Assembly: GCF_026586665.1 (NCBI RefSeq)
Contig: NZ_JAODIY010000006.1
Location: 1-60,146, forward strand
Direction of reading: 5' to 3'
DNA from: Halovenus rubra
GTDB taxonomy: Archaea > Halobacteriota > Halobacteria > Halobacteriales > Haloarculaceae
DNA: 60,146 bases
Below are positions 34,673 to 44,107 of this stretch, piece after piece (position 1 is the first letter of the stretch; every line of letters starts with the position of its first letter). The notes under the pieces were generated by a model, which made no database searches, had not been told where the DNA came from, and saw only the letters and a program-made list of their open reading frames with translations. A program made the translations under genes and the position numbers.

Positions 34673-35025
34673 CACCGATAATTGATTATTGTATTATTAA
34701 TACGTTTCTCCGTAATTGTGGTTTTTGATAATGAGTGTTTAAAATATATGTATTCCTAAAATTATAACGTAAATACTGGTAAAATTGTTTGTCTTTGACT
34801 GGCATAAGCGTGATAGATACAGAATCGCTTCTTCTCTTTTTCCTCTCTAACTTTGGGTTTGCGGTGTTTTCTGTGCAAAGTAGCCCTTTTTACTTGCTCC
34901 ATTAGCAAGCAAGAGCCGTGTAATGTAAATGTACTATATCAAACCATATTCAGATATGATGTAGTATATATACACCTCAGACGGCAAAAAGCCCAACATG
35001 CAGGTAACACAAATAAAAATAAGCG
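34673..35025. other. AT-rich intergenic region
   Basis: This 353-base divergent spacer is very AT-rich and contains the promoter of the transducer operon (34690-34705) and TATA-like bases (GTATATATAC near 34965-34974) for the kinase. No gene was seen. Confidence 0.5.
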
Positions 35026-36762
35026 ATGGAGCCAGCAACCGGGTCGCCGTATTTGATAACGCTACTATGTTGCCTTGTCCTGACCAGTTCGGTCGCTGTT
35101 CTTGTCTGGCGGGAGCGACCACAACCTGGTTCGACAGAGTTGGCAGGGCTAATGTGTGCTATTCTTTTATGGGGTAGCATCTATGCAGTCGGGATGATGA
35201 CTCACACTAAGCCGGCACGGAAACTAATTGAACGGCTAATGTGGTTCGGTGTGGCGATTGCACCGGTTGCCTGGGTTGTCTTTTCGCTTGTCTACACCGG
35301 AAGAGGAGGTGACATCACCACCGGGCTAATCGGATGGTTGGTTGCCTTATCGGCAGTGATTGTCGGTCTCATTCTGACCAACCCGGTCCATACCTTGGTG
35401 TGGGCTGATCACGAAGTAGTTATGACTGCTGATATAGCAATCGCACGACAGTCTTTCGGACCGTTGTTTTGGGTCATTTCCTTCTATTTATATATATTAG
35501 TTCTTACTGGGACGTACTTCCTTCTCGAACTCGCATTGACTGGTGAGGGAATCTATCTCGACCAGTCTATTGCATTGATTATTGGTGCCATTATTCCGGC
35601 AGTAGCAAACCTGTCTTCAGTTTTTGGGATTGTGCCTATTGATGGATTGGATATCACGCCGTATGCATTCTCGATAAGCAGTATCGCGTTTGGCTATGCG
35701 CTCGTACGTCATGACCTTTTGCGGTCAGTGCCTGCCGTACGCACACTTGGGAAAGATACATTAATCGAGAGCATCCGTGACCCTGTTCTTATCACTGATG
35801 AAGAACAGCAGATTGTTGAGGTAAATTCAGCAGCAACAGTCCAGTTTGACCTACACACTGAGCAAATAATCGGGACAACAATCACTGACCTGTTTCCGGA
35901 ATCAATTCAGCAAACATCGCTTGACCGGTCGAACAAAACAACAGTACAACATGCCAATCAAGAGTTTGATGTTATCGCGTCACCGGTCGCAGATTGGCAA
36001 GACAGGTCTCTCGGATGTGTCTATGTGTTCCGCAATATCACTGACCGAATTCTCCGTGAAGAACGACTGAGCGTATTCAACCGCCTCTTACGACACAACC
36101 TTCGGAACGAATTAACGGTTATTCAGGGCCGTGCCGCCATTCTCAGCGAGAACCTCGGTGATGGACAACAAGAACACGTTGAGCAAATTCATAACACGGC
36201 AAATCGGTTAGACCATCTTAGTAACAAGGTTCGGACAATCGATCAGAGAATTAATGCCGAAACAGTCCCGTCAGAAGTTGACCTGGCTGAGCGTGTTGAG
36301 TCGGTCATCGCTACTCTCTCCTCAGAGAGACAAGGGACGACAATAAAAACAAATCTTCCCGATGAGCTGACGATATCGTGTGTACACTCCACACTTATTG
36401 ACCTCATCGTCAAGAACCTCGTCGAAAATGCAATCAAACACAATGATAGCGACGACCCTCTCGTTGCTGTTCGGCTGAGCATACGCGGTGAGCGAAACGC
36501 ACCAGTCTCCTTAGTTATTGCAGACAATGGTCCACAGATTCCGCGTCACGAAATCAAGGCTATACGCTCAGACAAGAAAACGCAACTTGAACACTCTGTC
36601 AATATTGGGTTGTGGACAGTCAACTGGTGTGTCCGTCGTCTTGGCGGGTCACTGTCGTTTGATACAAGCCAGTTTGGCGGCAACCGGATCACGATTACAC
36701 TGCCGTCTACACCGCTTCAGCATGAACTCGCCGAGGACTGGTCTGTTCCCCAGCCTGAGTAA
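35026..36762 (+). CDS. Histidine kinase with 7TM and PAS, degenerate ATP-binding motifs
   Basis: The 578-residue protein has about seven hydrophobic segments (residues 8-225), a PAS domain (about 245-345, IRDPVLITDEEQQIVEVNSA) and a good H-box LRHNLRNELTVI (about 360). The N-box KNLVENAIKHN is intact. The G1 box reads IADNGPQIP, losing the second Gly of DxGxG, and the G2 box reads HSVNIGLWT in place of GSGVGLWL, losing two Gly. The kinases at 12704, 23281 and 27092 keep these residues. ATP binding may be weak or lost, so it may serve as a substrate or modulator in a heteromer. No response regulator is adjacent. Confidence 0.85.
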   Translation: MEPATGSPYLITLLCCLVLTSSVAVLVWRERPQPGSTELAGLMCAILLWGSIYAVGMMTHTKPARKLIERLMWFGVAIAPVAWVVFSLVYTGRGGDITTGLIGWLVALSAVIVGLILTNPVHTLVWADHEVVMTADIAIARQSFGPLFWVISFYLYILVLTGTYFLLELALTGEGIYLDQSIALIIGAIIPAVANLSSVFGIVPIDGLDITPYAFSISSIAFGYALVRHDLLRSVPAVRTLGKDTLIESIRDPVLITDEEQQIVEVNSAATVQFDLHTEQIIGTTITDLFPESIQQTSLDRSNKTTVQHANQEFDVIASPVADWQDRSLGCVYVFRNITDRILREERLSVFNRLLRHNLRNELTVIQGRAAILSENLGDGQQEHVEQIHNTANRLDHLSNKVRTIDQRINAETVPSEVDLAERVESVIATLSSERQGTTIKTNLPDELTISCVHSTLIDLIVKNLVENAIKHNDSDDPLVAVRLSIRGERNAPVSLVIADNGPQIPRHEIKAIRSDKKTQLEHSVNIGLWTVNWCVRRLGGSLSFDTSQFGGNRITITLPSTPLQHELAEDWSVPQPE

Positions 36763-37068
36763 CCAAACAACGAGACACGCTGGCTGGGACAACTCAGAGG
36801 TTCTTCTGAAACCATGCCCGAGAGACGGGACACAGACGTGCTAACGACCGGTTGGGAGAAAACATTTCCGTCGACCCGCAATCATCTTCGTTTCCCTGGG
36901 GATCGACGGAAAACCGACACCGCCGACGAGAGGCAGCCCCAGAAAGAATCTAACTCTCTGCTCACTGGCTGTGTATAATTCTATGACACGCATACGTTCT
37001 AGTTTAATCCCGATCAAATTCGCTGCCTAAACTAGAACGTGTGGCGTAGAATGATGATTTACGGATAA
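36763..37068. other. Intergenic region with an inverted repeat
   Basis: About 300 bases downstream of the kinase. There is no convincing gene. It holds the 13-base inverted repeat entered separately (36994-37040). Confidence 0.5.
36994..37040. repeat. Perfect 13-base inverted repeat; third half-copy at 37575
   Basis: ACGTTCTAGTTTA (36994-37006) is matched exactly by TAAACTAGAACGT (37028-37040), 21 bases apart. A third copy of the half-site, TAAACTAGAACG, occurs at 37575-37586 beyond the small membrane gene. CTATGACACGC is found next to both the first copy (36981) and the third (37591). This looks like rearranged ends of a lost mobile element. Confidence 0.6.
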
Positions 37069-37467
37069 TTATTCAACATGGTTGTAATATAGATACAGGA
37101 ATCCGTACCCAGGTCCATTGAATACGAAATATGAGAATAGATACGCAGATGTTGGGAAATAGAGATTCGCCGCGATTGCTGGAACAGCAGATGCGAATGC
37201 AACGACTGCAATCCGTTTTGAGAAATGTTGCTCAGGTGTGTTTTGATGTGTATATGCACCTAGCGCACCAAACAGCAGCCCCAGTACTGAGACCGGAACA
37301 AGTCCAATAGGATTTGCACCCAGGAGTGACACGCTCTCGGGCAGAACCCCAGCTAAAGACAGAGCAACCACATCCGCTGGTAGCGTAATCATGACGACTG
37401 CTGTGAACGCTGGAAGTACCTCAGACGATCTGTCTGTACTTCTCACGGAGTGATTAACATCATCCAT
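37069..37467 (-). CDS. Small membrane protein, four segments
   Basis: The 132-residue protein has hydrophobic segments at about 19-42 (LPAFTAVVMITLPADVVALS), 47-72, 86-103 and 108-128. No family was recognised; it resembles the many small haloarchaeal integral membrane proteins. It is enclosed by copies of the TAAACTAGAACG motif (36994-37040 and 37575-37586), so it may have moved as a unit. The function is unknown. Confidence 0.6.
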   Translation of the reverse strand: MDDVNHSVRSTDRSSEVLPAFTAVVMITLPADVVALSLAGVLPESVSLLGANPIGLVPVSVLGLLFGALGAYTHQNTPEQHFSKRIAVVAFASAVPAIAANLYFPTSAYLFSYFVFNGPGYGFLYLYYNHVE

Positions 37468-38147
37468 ACTTCTCTGGGTCGTTCTGGAAAAATCAATATT
37501 CTGTTTCCGGTTTGTTTTCTTATATAAAGCGATACGACAATATCACTTCACGGAACAGCGCTGGTGTAAGTCGGTAAACTAGAACGGATGCTATGACACG
37601 CTATACCCAAGAGCGGAGTGAAAAACAGAATTTTGACGAGTGTTTGGCGACCTTCTTAGAGATGGTGGAGCACCTCAAACGCCGACTGATTCTCGGCAGG
37701 GGTTGCTGAATAGAATCGCCGTGTTTTCAACTACTGTTGGGGTCTGCAGGATATGTCACTCTCTTAGATTTACTAATTTTGCAGGATGTGACCGATAAAC
37801 ACACATATAAACCTTCCGTCAATTATATATACTGTCATTCAGACTTGATAATGTGAGAGACAATACAGAGTGCCCGGCGTTGCGGATTTCTGGCCCTTGT
37901 AGCCCCAATTGCGGACTACCTAAGCCACGGCAGCTGGTTGCCGGACACTCCGACAGGTCCTCACTGGTCGTTTACCACGATTGTCCGCCCTCCGAGTCGT
38001 TCGGGGAAGTGGGGCCCGTTCACAATCTCGGTGGCCACTCGTGTCGCGGACGCGATATTGCGACGACCACGACCGCGGTTGCCGTCTTTCCCGCCGCCGG
38101 TGTCAACCGGTGGGTTGGAACCAATCGCTGGAGCTTCGAGTGAATTT
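37468..38147. other. Long leader region with a sudden base-composition change
   Basis: Up to about 37850 the DNA is AT-rich, with broken frames that may be transposase remains (GCTATGACACGC and GGGGTTGCTGAATAG are element-like). A strong TATA (ATTATATATACTG, 37823-37835) is followed from 37855 by clearly GC-rich DNA. The frame of the giant propeller gene is open from 37938, but its 70 extra residues are basic and Pro-rich. A 96-codon frame at 37853-38143 overlaps it. Neither is convincing. Confidence 0.4.
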
Positions 38148-41100
38148 ATGATAAGCGAGAATACATCAGTAGAGCATGAGGATTCGGACGCAAAAAAACA
38201 CCACGAATGGGACACGCTACGGGGGGGTATGGACCGGACTGGGTCGGCTGGCGACGCGCCCACCGAGGCCGTCCGGGCCGCCTGGACGTATGAAGGGGAC
38301 CGCGGGCTCGACTCGGCCCCCGCCGTCGACGGTACGACAGCGTACATCGGCGACAGTAGTGAGGTGGCCGCCATCGACATCGAGAGCGGCGACCGGCTCT
38401 GGAGTTTCGAAGCCGACGACACTATTGGGGGCAATCCAGTCGTTGCCGACGGTACGGTGTACGTCGGCAGCTACGACCAGCACTTCTATGCAATCGATGC
38501 TGACACCGGCATGGAAGAATGGGCCTTCGAGCCGACCGGCAGCGGTTTCAGCATCGTCGTATCGACGGCGACTGTCGTTGGTGACAAAGTGTACGTCGGC
38601 TGCAACGACGGCAATGTCTACGCTATTGACACTGAGAGCGGTGAAGAGCGGTGGTCGTTCGCCACGGATGACAAGATAACCAGCTCGCCGGCGGTCGTGG
38701 ACGGCATCGTCTACGTCGCGAGTCAGGACACGACTCTCTACGCGATCAACGCCGAGACCGGTGTCCGGGAGTGGGAATATGAGGCCGGCGGCCGTGTCTC
38801 GATCGAGTCGTCGCCCGCCGTTGCCGACGGAACTGTCTACCTTGCCGGCAGCGGCCGGCTCTATGCGGTCGACGCCGAGACTGGTCAGAAACAATGGTCA
38901 TTCGACTGTTCCTCGGGCAAGAAAACGCCGGTTGTCGGTGACAATCGAGTTTATTTGGCTGGTCAGGGCGAACTCCACGCCGTCGACACTGCCTCCGGCG
39001 AGGAGGTCTGGCAGGCCGAGTTCGAGTACGATCTGGATCTCTCCCCGGTGTATGCCGATGGGACACTCTACCAGCCACACTACGATACTCTGGTTGCGCT
39101 GGACCCTGAGAACGGCGACAAACAGTGGACATTCGAGACCGGTGACTCCATCCAAGCCGCCCCGGCAGTCACGTACGGAGCGCTGTTCCTGACGAGTCAG
39201 GACCGGAACCTGTACGCACTGACCGAGGATGGCGAGCCGGTTGACGTACCTGAAGCTGCCATCGACGACAGCGATGACGACGGTGAAATCGACGTGAGTG
39301 AGGAGCCCGGCTGGTCTACCGACCGCGGCGACCTCGCGCGGACAGGCCATAGCGAAGGTGTCGGCCCGACCGAACAAGTGGAGGCCCGCTGGAGCTACGA
39401 GCCCGAGGACACGAAACAGGGTATCGCGGCACTTGACGGGACAGTATACCTGACCGATGAGTCCGGTGTACTCGTAGCTATCGACCAGGAGACAGGGGCG
39501 CCCGAGTGGGAGTTCGAGGCCGGCCGGGGTATTCCCTGTGCACCCTCGGTCACTGACGGTACCGTCTACGTTGGAAGCCGTGACGAACACCTCTATGCGG
39601 TCGACGCTGAGTCCGGCGAGGAGCAGTGGTCGGTCGAGGCAACCGGCAGCTTCGCTACCTTCGGCTCGCCGCCGACCGTCGCCGATGGGGTCGTCTACGC
39701 CTCCTGTGAAGACGGGACGCTGTACGCGGTCGACGCCGACTCTGGATCTGTTGAATGGACCTTCGAGCGCCGGAGCGACTTTACCTGTAGCCCAGCCGTT
39801 GTCAACGGCATGGCCATCGCCGGTGCCGGAAACACTCTCTACGCCGTCGATATCGAAAGCGGCGAGATGCGCTGGCAGTTCGAATCGGGCGGCATCGGCG
39901 ACATCGATTCCTCGCCCGCGGTCGTCGGAGACACTCTCTACTTCGGCGGCACGGAGAAAGAATTCCACGCGCTCAGTGTCGAACAGGGTATGGAGCAGTG
40001 GACCGTTGAACTCGACGATTCCGTTAATAGTGCCGTGGCGGTCGTTAACGGCACCGTCTACGCCGGTGCTGACGATGCGACGCTGTACGCCTTCGACGCA
40101 GCAACCGGTGACGAGGAGTGGGCGGTTCCGGTCGACAACGCGATGCGGAGTGCGCCTGCCGTCGCCGACGGTATCGTCTACGCGACGAGCGGGTCCCAGA
40201 TTCAGGCCCACGACGCCGACAACGGCCGGGAACTGTTCTCGTTCGAGCATACCGGCGATCTCTCTCTTTCGCCAGTCGTGGCCAACGGCACGCTGTACGC
40301 CGGCGGCTACGAGTTCAACGCCTTCGGAGAGTACCGTCCGGACGCAGTACCGAGCCAGGACGCTAAAGATACTGACGAGGACGCCGAGGCAGCCGCTGAG
40401 GACGCGGACGAGGCTGACGACGCGGCCGAGGACGTGACAACTCCGGACGAAGTCGAAGGTTGGGCAACCCTTCGAGGGACCGTCGACCGGACTGGGTCGG
40501 CTGGTGACGCGCCCACCGAGGCCGTCCGGGCTGCCTGGACGTATGAAGGGGACCGCGGGCTCGACTCGGCCCCCGCCGTCGACGGTACGACGGCGTATAT
40601 CGGCGACAGTAGCGAGGTTGCCGCCGTCGACATCGAGAGCGGCGACCGTCTCTGGAGTTTCGAAGCCGACGACACCATCGGAGGCAACCCAGTCGTTGCC
40701 GACGGTACGGTGTACGCCGGCAGCTACGACCAGCACTTCTATGCAATCGACGCTGACACCGGCATGGAAGAATGGGCATTCGAGCCGACCGGCAGTGGTT
40801 TCAACTACGTCAAATCGACGGCAACTGTCGTTGGCGACAAAGTGTACGTCGGCTGCAGTGATGGCAATGTCTACGCTATTGACACCGATAGCGGCGAAGA
40901 GTGGTGGTCGTTCGCTACGGACGATAAGATAATGGGTTCGCCCGCGGTCGTGGACGGTATCGTCTACGTCGCGAGTCAGGATACGACCCTCTATGCGATC
41001 AACGCCGAGACCGGTGTCCGGGAATGGGAATATGAGACCGGCGGCCGCGTCTCGGTCGAGTCGTCGGCCACCGTTGCCGACGGGACCGTCTACCTTGCCG

Positions 41101-43292
41101 GCAGCGGCCAGCAGCTCTGTGCGGTCGACGCCGAGACCGGTCAGGAACAATGGTCATTCGACTGTTCCTCGGGAAAAAAGACACCGGTCGTCGGTGACAA
41201 TCGAGTTTATTTGGCTGGTCAAGGCGAACTCCACGCCGTTGATACTGTTTCCGGCGAGGAGGTCTGGCAGGTTGAGTTCGAGTACGATCTGGATCTCTCC
41301 CCGGTGTATGCCGATGGGACACTCTACCAGCCACACCACGACACTCTGGTTGCGCTGGACCCCGAGACCGGTGACCAGCAATGGACGTTCGAGACGGGGG
41401 ACTCCATCCAAGCCGCCCCGGCAGTCACGTACGGAGCGCTGTTCCTGACGAGTCAGGACCGGAACCTGTACGCGCTGACCGAGGATGGTGCGCCGGTCGA
41501 TGTACCTGAAGCTGCCATCGACGACAGCGATGACGACGATGCAATCGACGTGAGTGAGGAGCCCGGCTGGTCCACCGACCGGGGTACTCTCGCTCGAACC
41601 GGAGCTATTTCGGGGAGCGGTCCAACGGAGGAACCAACGTCTCGGTGGGAGTACGAAACCGACGACCGGAAGCAGGGCATCGCGGCCCTAAACGGGACGC
41701 TGTATGTGACCAGCGAAGACAGTACGCTTACCGCGCTTGAGCCTTCGACTGGCGCGGCCAAGTGGGAGTTTGAGGCCGGCCGGGGGATCCCCTGTGCACC
41801 CTCGGTCACCGACGAGACCGTCTACGTTGGAAGCCGTGACGAACACCTCTATGCGGTCGACGCCGAGTCCGGCGAGGAACAATGGTCGGTCGAGGCAACC
41901 GGCAGCTTCGCCACTTTCGGCTCGCCGCCGACTGTCGCTGACGGCGTCGTCTACGCCCCCTGTGAGGACGGGACGCTGTATGCAGTCGACACCGACTCTG
42001 GATCTATTGAATGGACCTTCGAGCGCCGGAGCGACTTTACCTGTAGCCCAGCCGTTGTCAACGGCATGGCTATCGCCGGTGCCGGTAACACTCTCTACGC
42101 CGTCGATATCGAGAGCGGCGAGATGCGCTGGCAGTTCGAATCGGGTGGTATCGGTGACATCGAGTCCTCACCGGCGGTTGTCGGAGACTCCATCTACTTT
42201 GGCGGCACGGAGAAAGAACTCCACGCGCTCAGTGTTGAACAGGGCATGGAGCAGTGGACCGTTGAACTCGACGATTCCGTCAAAGGTCCCGTAGCAGTTG
42301 TCGACGGCACCGTCTACGCCGGCACCGACGACGCAACGCTGTACGCCCTTGAGGCTGAGTCCGGCGACGAGGAGTGGGCGGTTCCAGTCGACGACGCGAT
42401 GCGGAGCGGCCCCGCCGTCTCCGACGGTATCGTCTACGCCACTGCCGGGACCCAGATACAGGCCCACGACGCCGACAACGGCCGAGAGCTGTTCTCTGTC
42501 GAGCAGTACGGCGACCTTGATCTGAGCCCCGTCGTCGCCGACGGGACGCTGTACACGGGTGGATACGGATTCAACGCTTACGGCGACCTCGACGACGCAG
42601 GAAACGAATCGGCAACTGATGAGGCCGCTACGGACGACGCAGCCGACGACACCGCGGCGACTGCTGACTCCGGAAGCGTCTCGTCCGACCACGAGCCCGA
42701 CACCAACTTCGCCGCCAGCGCGGCCGACGACACCGAGGACCCGAACGACGACCAACTCAAAGAGGCCATCCTCGGCGTGCTCTGTGACGAATGGCAGCGG
42801 TTCAACCGCGACGTGCGGCTGGGCTTTGACCAGATCACGGACAGGGTCAGCGAGGTCCTCCCCGGCGGGACCGAGGGCCTGGTCAAGCACAACGTCCAGC
42901 GGCTGGCCGAAGATGGCTACGTGGAACTCGGCCCGACCGGTGAGACGGTGTTCCTCCGGGCCCGCGGCGTGGGCAAGTACCAGAATCTCAGCGACGAGCG
43001 TGTCGTGCCCGACGCTGACATCATCGAGGTACTGGACCCCCTCTACGAGCAGGCTCGCCACCATCCGGACCATCCGGGTATGGGTCGCGAGGAGCTCCTC
43101 GAAGAGGTGTATCTCGATGAGGATAAGCTTGACCGGACCATCTGGTTCCTACAGGACGTGGGGATGGACCTCGGCGGTATCATTCTCAACGGCGCCGGCT
43201 ACATCGATGTCGTCGCCCAGGGCAGTTCGCCGTGGTGGATCAGCGTGAACATCAACAAGTTCGGCAAGGACCTTTACGAAGAGCTCTCGTGA
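38148..43292 (+). CDS. Giant PQQ-type beta-propeller protein (about 32 blades) with C-terminal winged-helix domain
   Basis: From the ATG at 38148 (MISENTSVEHEDSDAKKHHE) the protein has 1,714 residues, no signal peptide and no membrane segment, so it should be cytoplasmic. Four modules each start with a GW(S/A)T(D/L)RG...RTG-type phrase (about residues 17, 387, 770 and 1139), and I count eight blades in each, ending W-x-F/Y with AVDAESGEE-like turns. Modules 3-4 are a near copy of 1-2. An acidic linker (about 1480-1535) leads to a C-terminal domain (LKEAILGVLCDEWQRFNRDV to KDLYEELS) related to the end of the pseudokinase at 44108. Such propellers bind proteins, or PQQ in dehydrogenases; no catalytic residues are seen. 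A scaffold or sensor is likely. Confidence 0.85.
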   Translation: MISENTSVEHEDSDAKKHHEWDTLRGGMDRTGSAGDAPTEAVRAAWTYEGDRGLDSAPAVDGTTAYIGDSSEVAAIDIESGDRLWSFEADDTIGGNPVVADGTVYVGSYDQHFYAIDADTGMEEWAFEPTGSGFSIVVSTATVVGDKVYVGCNDGNVYAIDTESGEERWSFATDDKITSSPAVVDGIVYVASQDTTLYAINAETGVREWEYEAGGRVSIESSPAVADGTVYLAGSGRLYAVDAETGQKQWSFDCSSGKKTPVVGDNRVYLAGQGELHAVDTASGEEVWQAEFEYDLDLSPVYADGTLYQPHYDTLVALDPENGDKQWTFETGDSIQAAPAVTYGALFLTSQDRNLYALTEDGEPVDVPEAAIDDSDDDGEIDVSEEPGWSTDRGDLARTGHSEGVGPTEQVEARWSYEPEDTKQGIAALDGTVYLTDESGVLVAIDQETGAPEWEFEAGRGIPCAPSVTDGTVYVGSRDEHLYAVDAESGEEQWSVEATGSFATFGSPPTVADGVVYASCEDGTLYAVDADSGSVEWTFERRSDFTCSPAVVNGMAIAGAGNTLYAVDIESGEMRWQFESGGIGDIDSSPAVVGDTLYFGGTEKEFHALSVEQGMEQWTVELDDSVNSAVAVVNGTVYAGADDATLYAFDAATGDEEWAVPVDNAMRSAPAVADGIVYATSGSQIQAHDADNGRELFSFEHTGDLSLSPVVANGTLYAGGYEFNAFGEYRPDAVPSQDAKDTDEDAEAAAEDADEADDAAEDVTTPDEVEGWATLRGTVDRTGSAGDAPTEAVRAAWTYEGDRGLDSAPAVDGTTAYIGDSSEVAAVDIESGDRLWSFEADDTIGGNPVVADGTVYAGSYDQHFYAIDADTGMEEWAFEPTGSGFNYVKSTATVVGDKVYVGCSDGNVYAIDTDSGEEWWSFATDDKIMGSPAVVDGIVYVASQDTTLYAINAETGVREWEYETGGRVSVESSATVADGTVYLAGSGQQLCAVDAETGQEQWSFDCSSGKKTPVVGDNRVYLAGQGELHAVDTVSGEEVWQVEFEYDLDLSPVYADGTLYQPHHDTLVALDPETGDQQWTFETGDSIQAAPAVTYGALFLTSQDRNLYALTEDGAPVDVPEAAIDDSDDDDAIDVSEEPGWSTDRGTLARTGAISGSGPTEEPTSRWEYETDDRKQGIAALNGTLYVTSEDSTLTALEPSTGAAKWEFEAGRGIPCAPSVTDETVYVGSRDEHLYAVDAESGEEQWSVEATGSFATFGSPPTVADGVVYAPCEDGTLYAVDTDSGSIEWTFERRSDFTCSPAVVNGMAIAGAGNTLYAVDIESGEMRWQFESGGIGDIESSPAVVGDSIYFGGTEKELHALSVEQGMEQWTVELDDSVKGPVAVVDGTVYAGTDDATLYALEAESGDEEWAVPVDDAMRSGPAVSDGIVYATAGTQIQAHDADNGRELFSVEQYGDLDLSPVVADGTLYTGGYGFNAYGDLDDAGNESATDEAATDDAADDTAATADSGSVSSDHEPDTNFAASAADDTEDPNDDQLKEAILGVLCDEWQRFNRDVRLGFDQITDRVSEVLPGGTEGLVKHNVQRLAEDGYVELGPTGETVFLRARGVGKYQNLSDERVVPDADIIEVLDPLYEQARHHPDHPGMGREELLEEVYLDEDKLDRTIWFLQDVGMDLGGIILNGAGYIDVVAQGSSPWWISVNINKFGKDLYEELS
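38200..40335 (+). repeat. Tandem duplication within the giant propeller gene, copy 1
   Basis: The stretch encoding modules 1 and 2. The sequence GACTGGGTCGGCTGG starts at 38237 here and at 40490 in copy 2, so the repeat unit is 2,253 bases (751 codons). Confidence 0.85.
40453..42588 (+). repeat. Tandem duplication within the giant propeller gene, copy 2
   Basis: The stretch encoding modules 3 and 4. Long runs are identical to copy 1 even at third codon positions. The beginning of module 4 (near 41595-41740) is clearly more diverged than the rest. Confidence 0.85.
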
Positions 43293-43447
43293 TTGAGAGC
43301 TTATAGGACCGTCCCGGCCCTGTCCCGATTTTGATATCGGTACGGCGTCAGACCGTCATCCGCACGTGGGCATGTTCTCCATGCCCTGTCCCTGACGGCT
43401 ATTTCGATTCAAACGACAACTACGGCAGAAAGACGCTATCGGATGCG

Positions 43448-43642
43448 TTACCGCGGACCTGGTGTTTGTGGCTCGTCTTCGACGTAGACGACCCGCTCTC
43501 TGGGTATCTTTCGTTCGACTTGCTTTCCGTCCACCTCGAGGATGAGCGAATACATGCCTGATTCGATGTCATATCGGTACCGCGCCGGCTCATAACTCTT
43601 CGTTCCGTCGGACTGTCTCGGGTCTTCGACGATAATTTCCAT
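43448..43642 (-). CDS. Small soluble protein, 64 residues
   Basis: MEIIVEDPRQSDGTKSYEPA begins a 64-residue protein of mainly beta character (RYRYDIESGMYSLILEVDGK), ending EDEPQTPGPR. TTTTATTATAG about 22-30 bases upstream (43664-43674) gives a TATA box for a leaderless mRNA and decides the start at 43642 over the frame opening at 43714. No family was recognised. It lies between the giant propeller gene and pseudokinase 1, convergent with the first. Confidence 0.6.
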   Translation of the reverse strand: MEIIVEDPRQSDGTKSYEPARYRYDIESGMYSLILEVDGKQVERKIPRERVVYVEDEPQTPGPR

Positions 43643-44107
43643 ATTTACTGTAGATAATACTATAATAAAATGGTTGTCATCCAAACTGCACCCAGACCAG
43701 CGGCTGCTTTGCACTCAGAAAACGGAGACAGCTACCCGAGGGATCCATCTGGCTAACAGATATTGTCGCGATCAATTGAGCAGGAGTGGACAACCAGCCA
43801 CGTTTCTGAGTTCAAACCTGGGTATCACGCCCCTCCAGCCAGAGAAAGCAGCCTGTCCTACGGCAATTGGTCGCTTGCCCGCTACCGGGATATCGCGGTT
43901 GCGCTCTGACTGGATGTGTTCACGTGATCGATTGCCAGCCAAAAGCGGTCTACGCGATTCTCGCCCGCCGTGAACGGCGGCACTCCCTCGCTGTATGTGG
44001 TGGCTTCAAGAAGCACCAGAACGCGCCCTCGGAAGTCTGGCCGCTGTTGAGGGACCATCACCTCACGTATGCAGGCCCGACGGGTTCGACTACCTCTGGA
44101 ACGCCCT
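43643..44107. other. Intergenic region, no convincing gene
   Basis: The 465 bases hold the TATA region of the 64-residue gene and then GC-rich DNA up to the stop of pseudokinase 1. Open frames (43867-44148 on plus, 93 codons) are basic and overlap the kinase end. They may be degraded coding DNA, but nothing is recognisable. Confidence 0.4.

Noticed and set aside
38898-41150. 750-codon open frame on the minus strand, antisense to the giant propeller gene
   Set aside because: It mirrors the repeated high-GC codons of the real gene; its product is repetitive, with no known domain, and has no promoter or start context.
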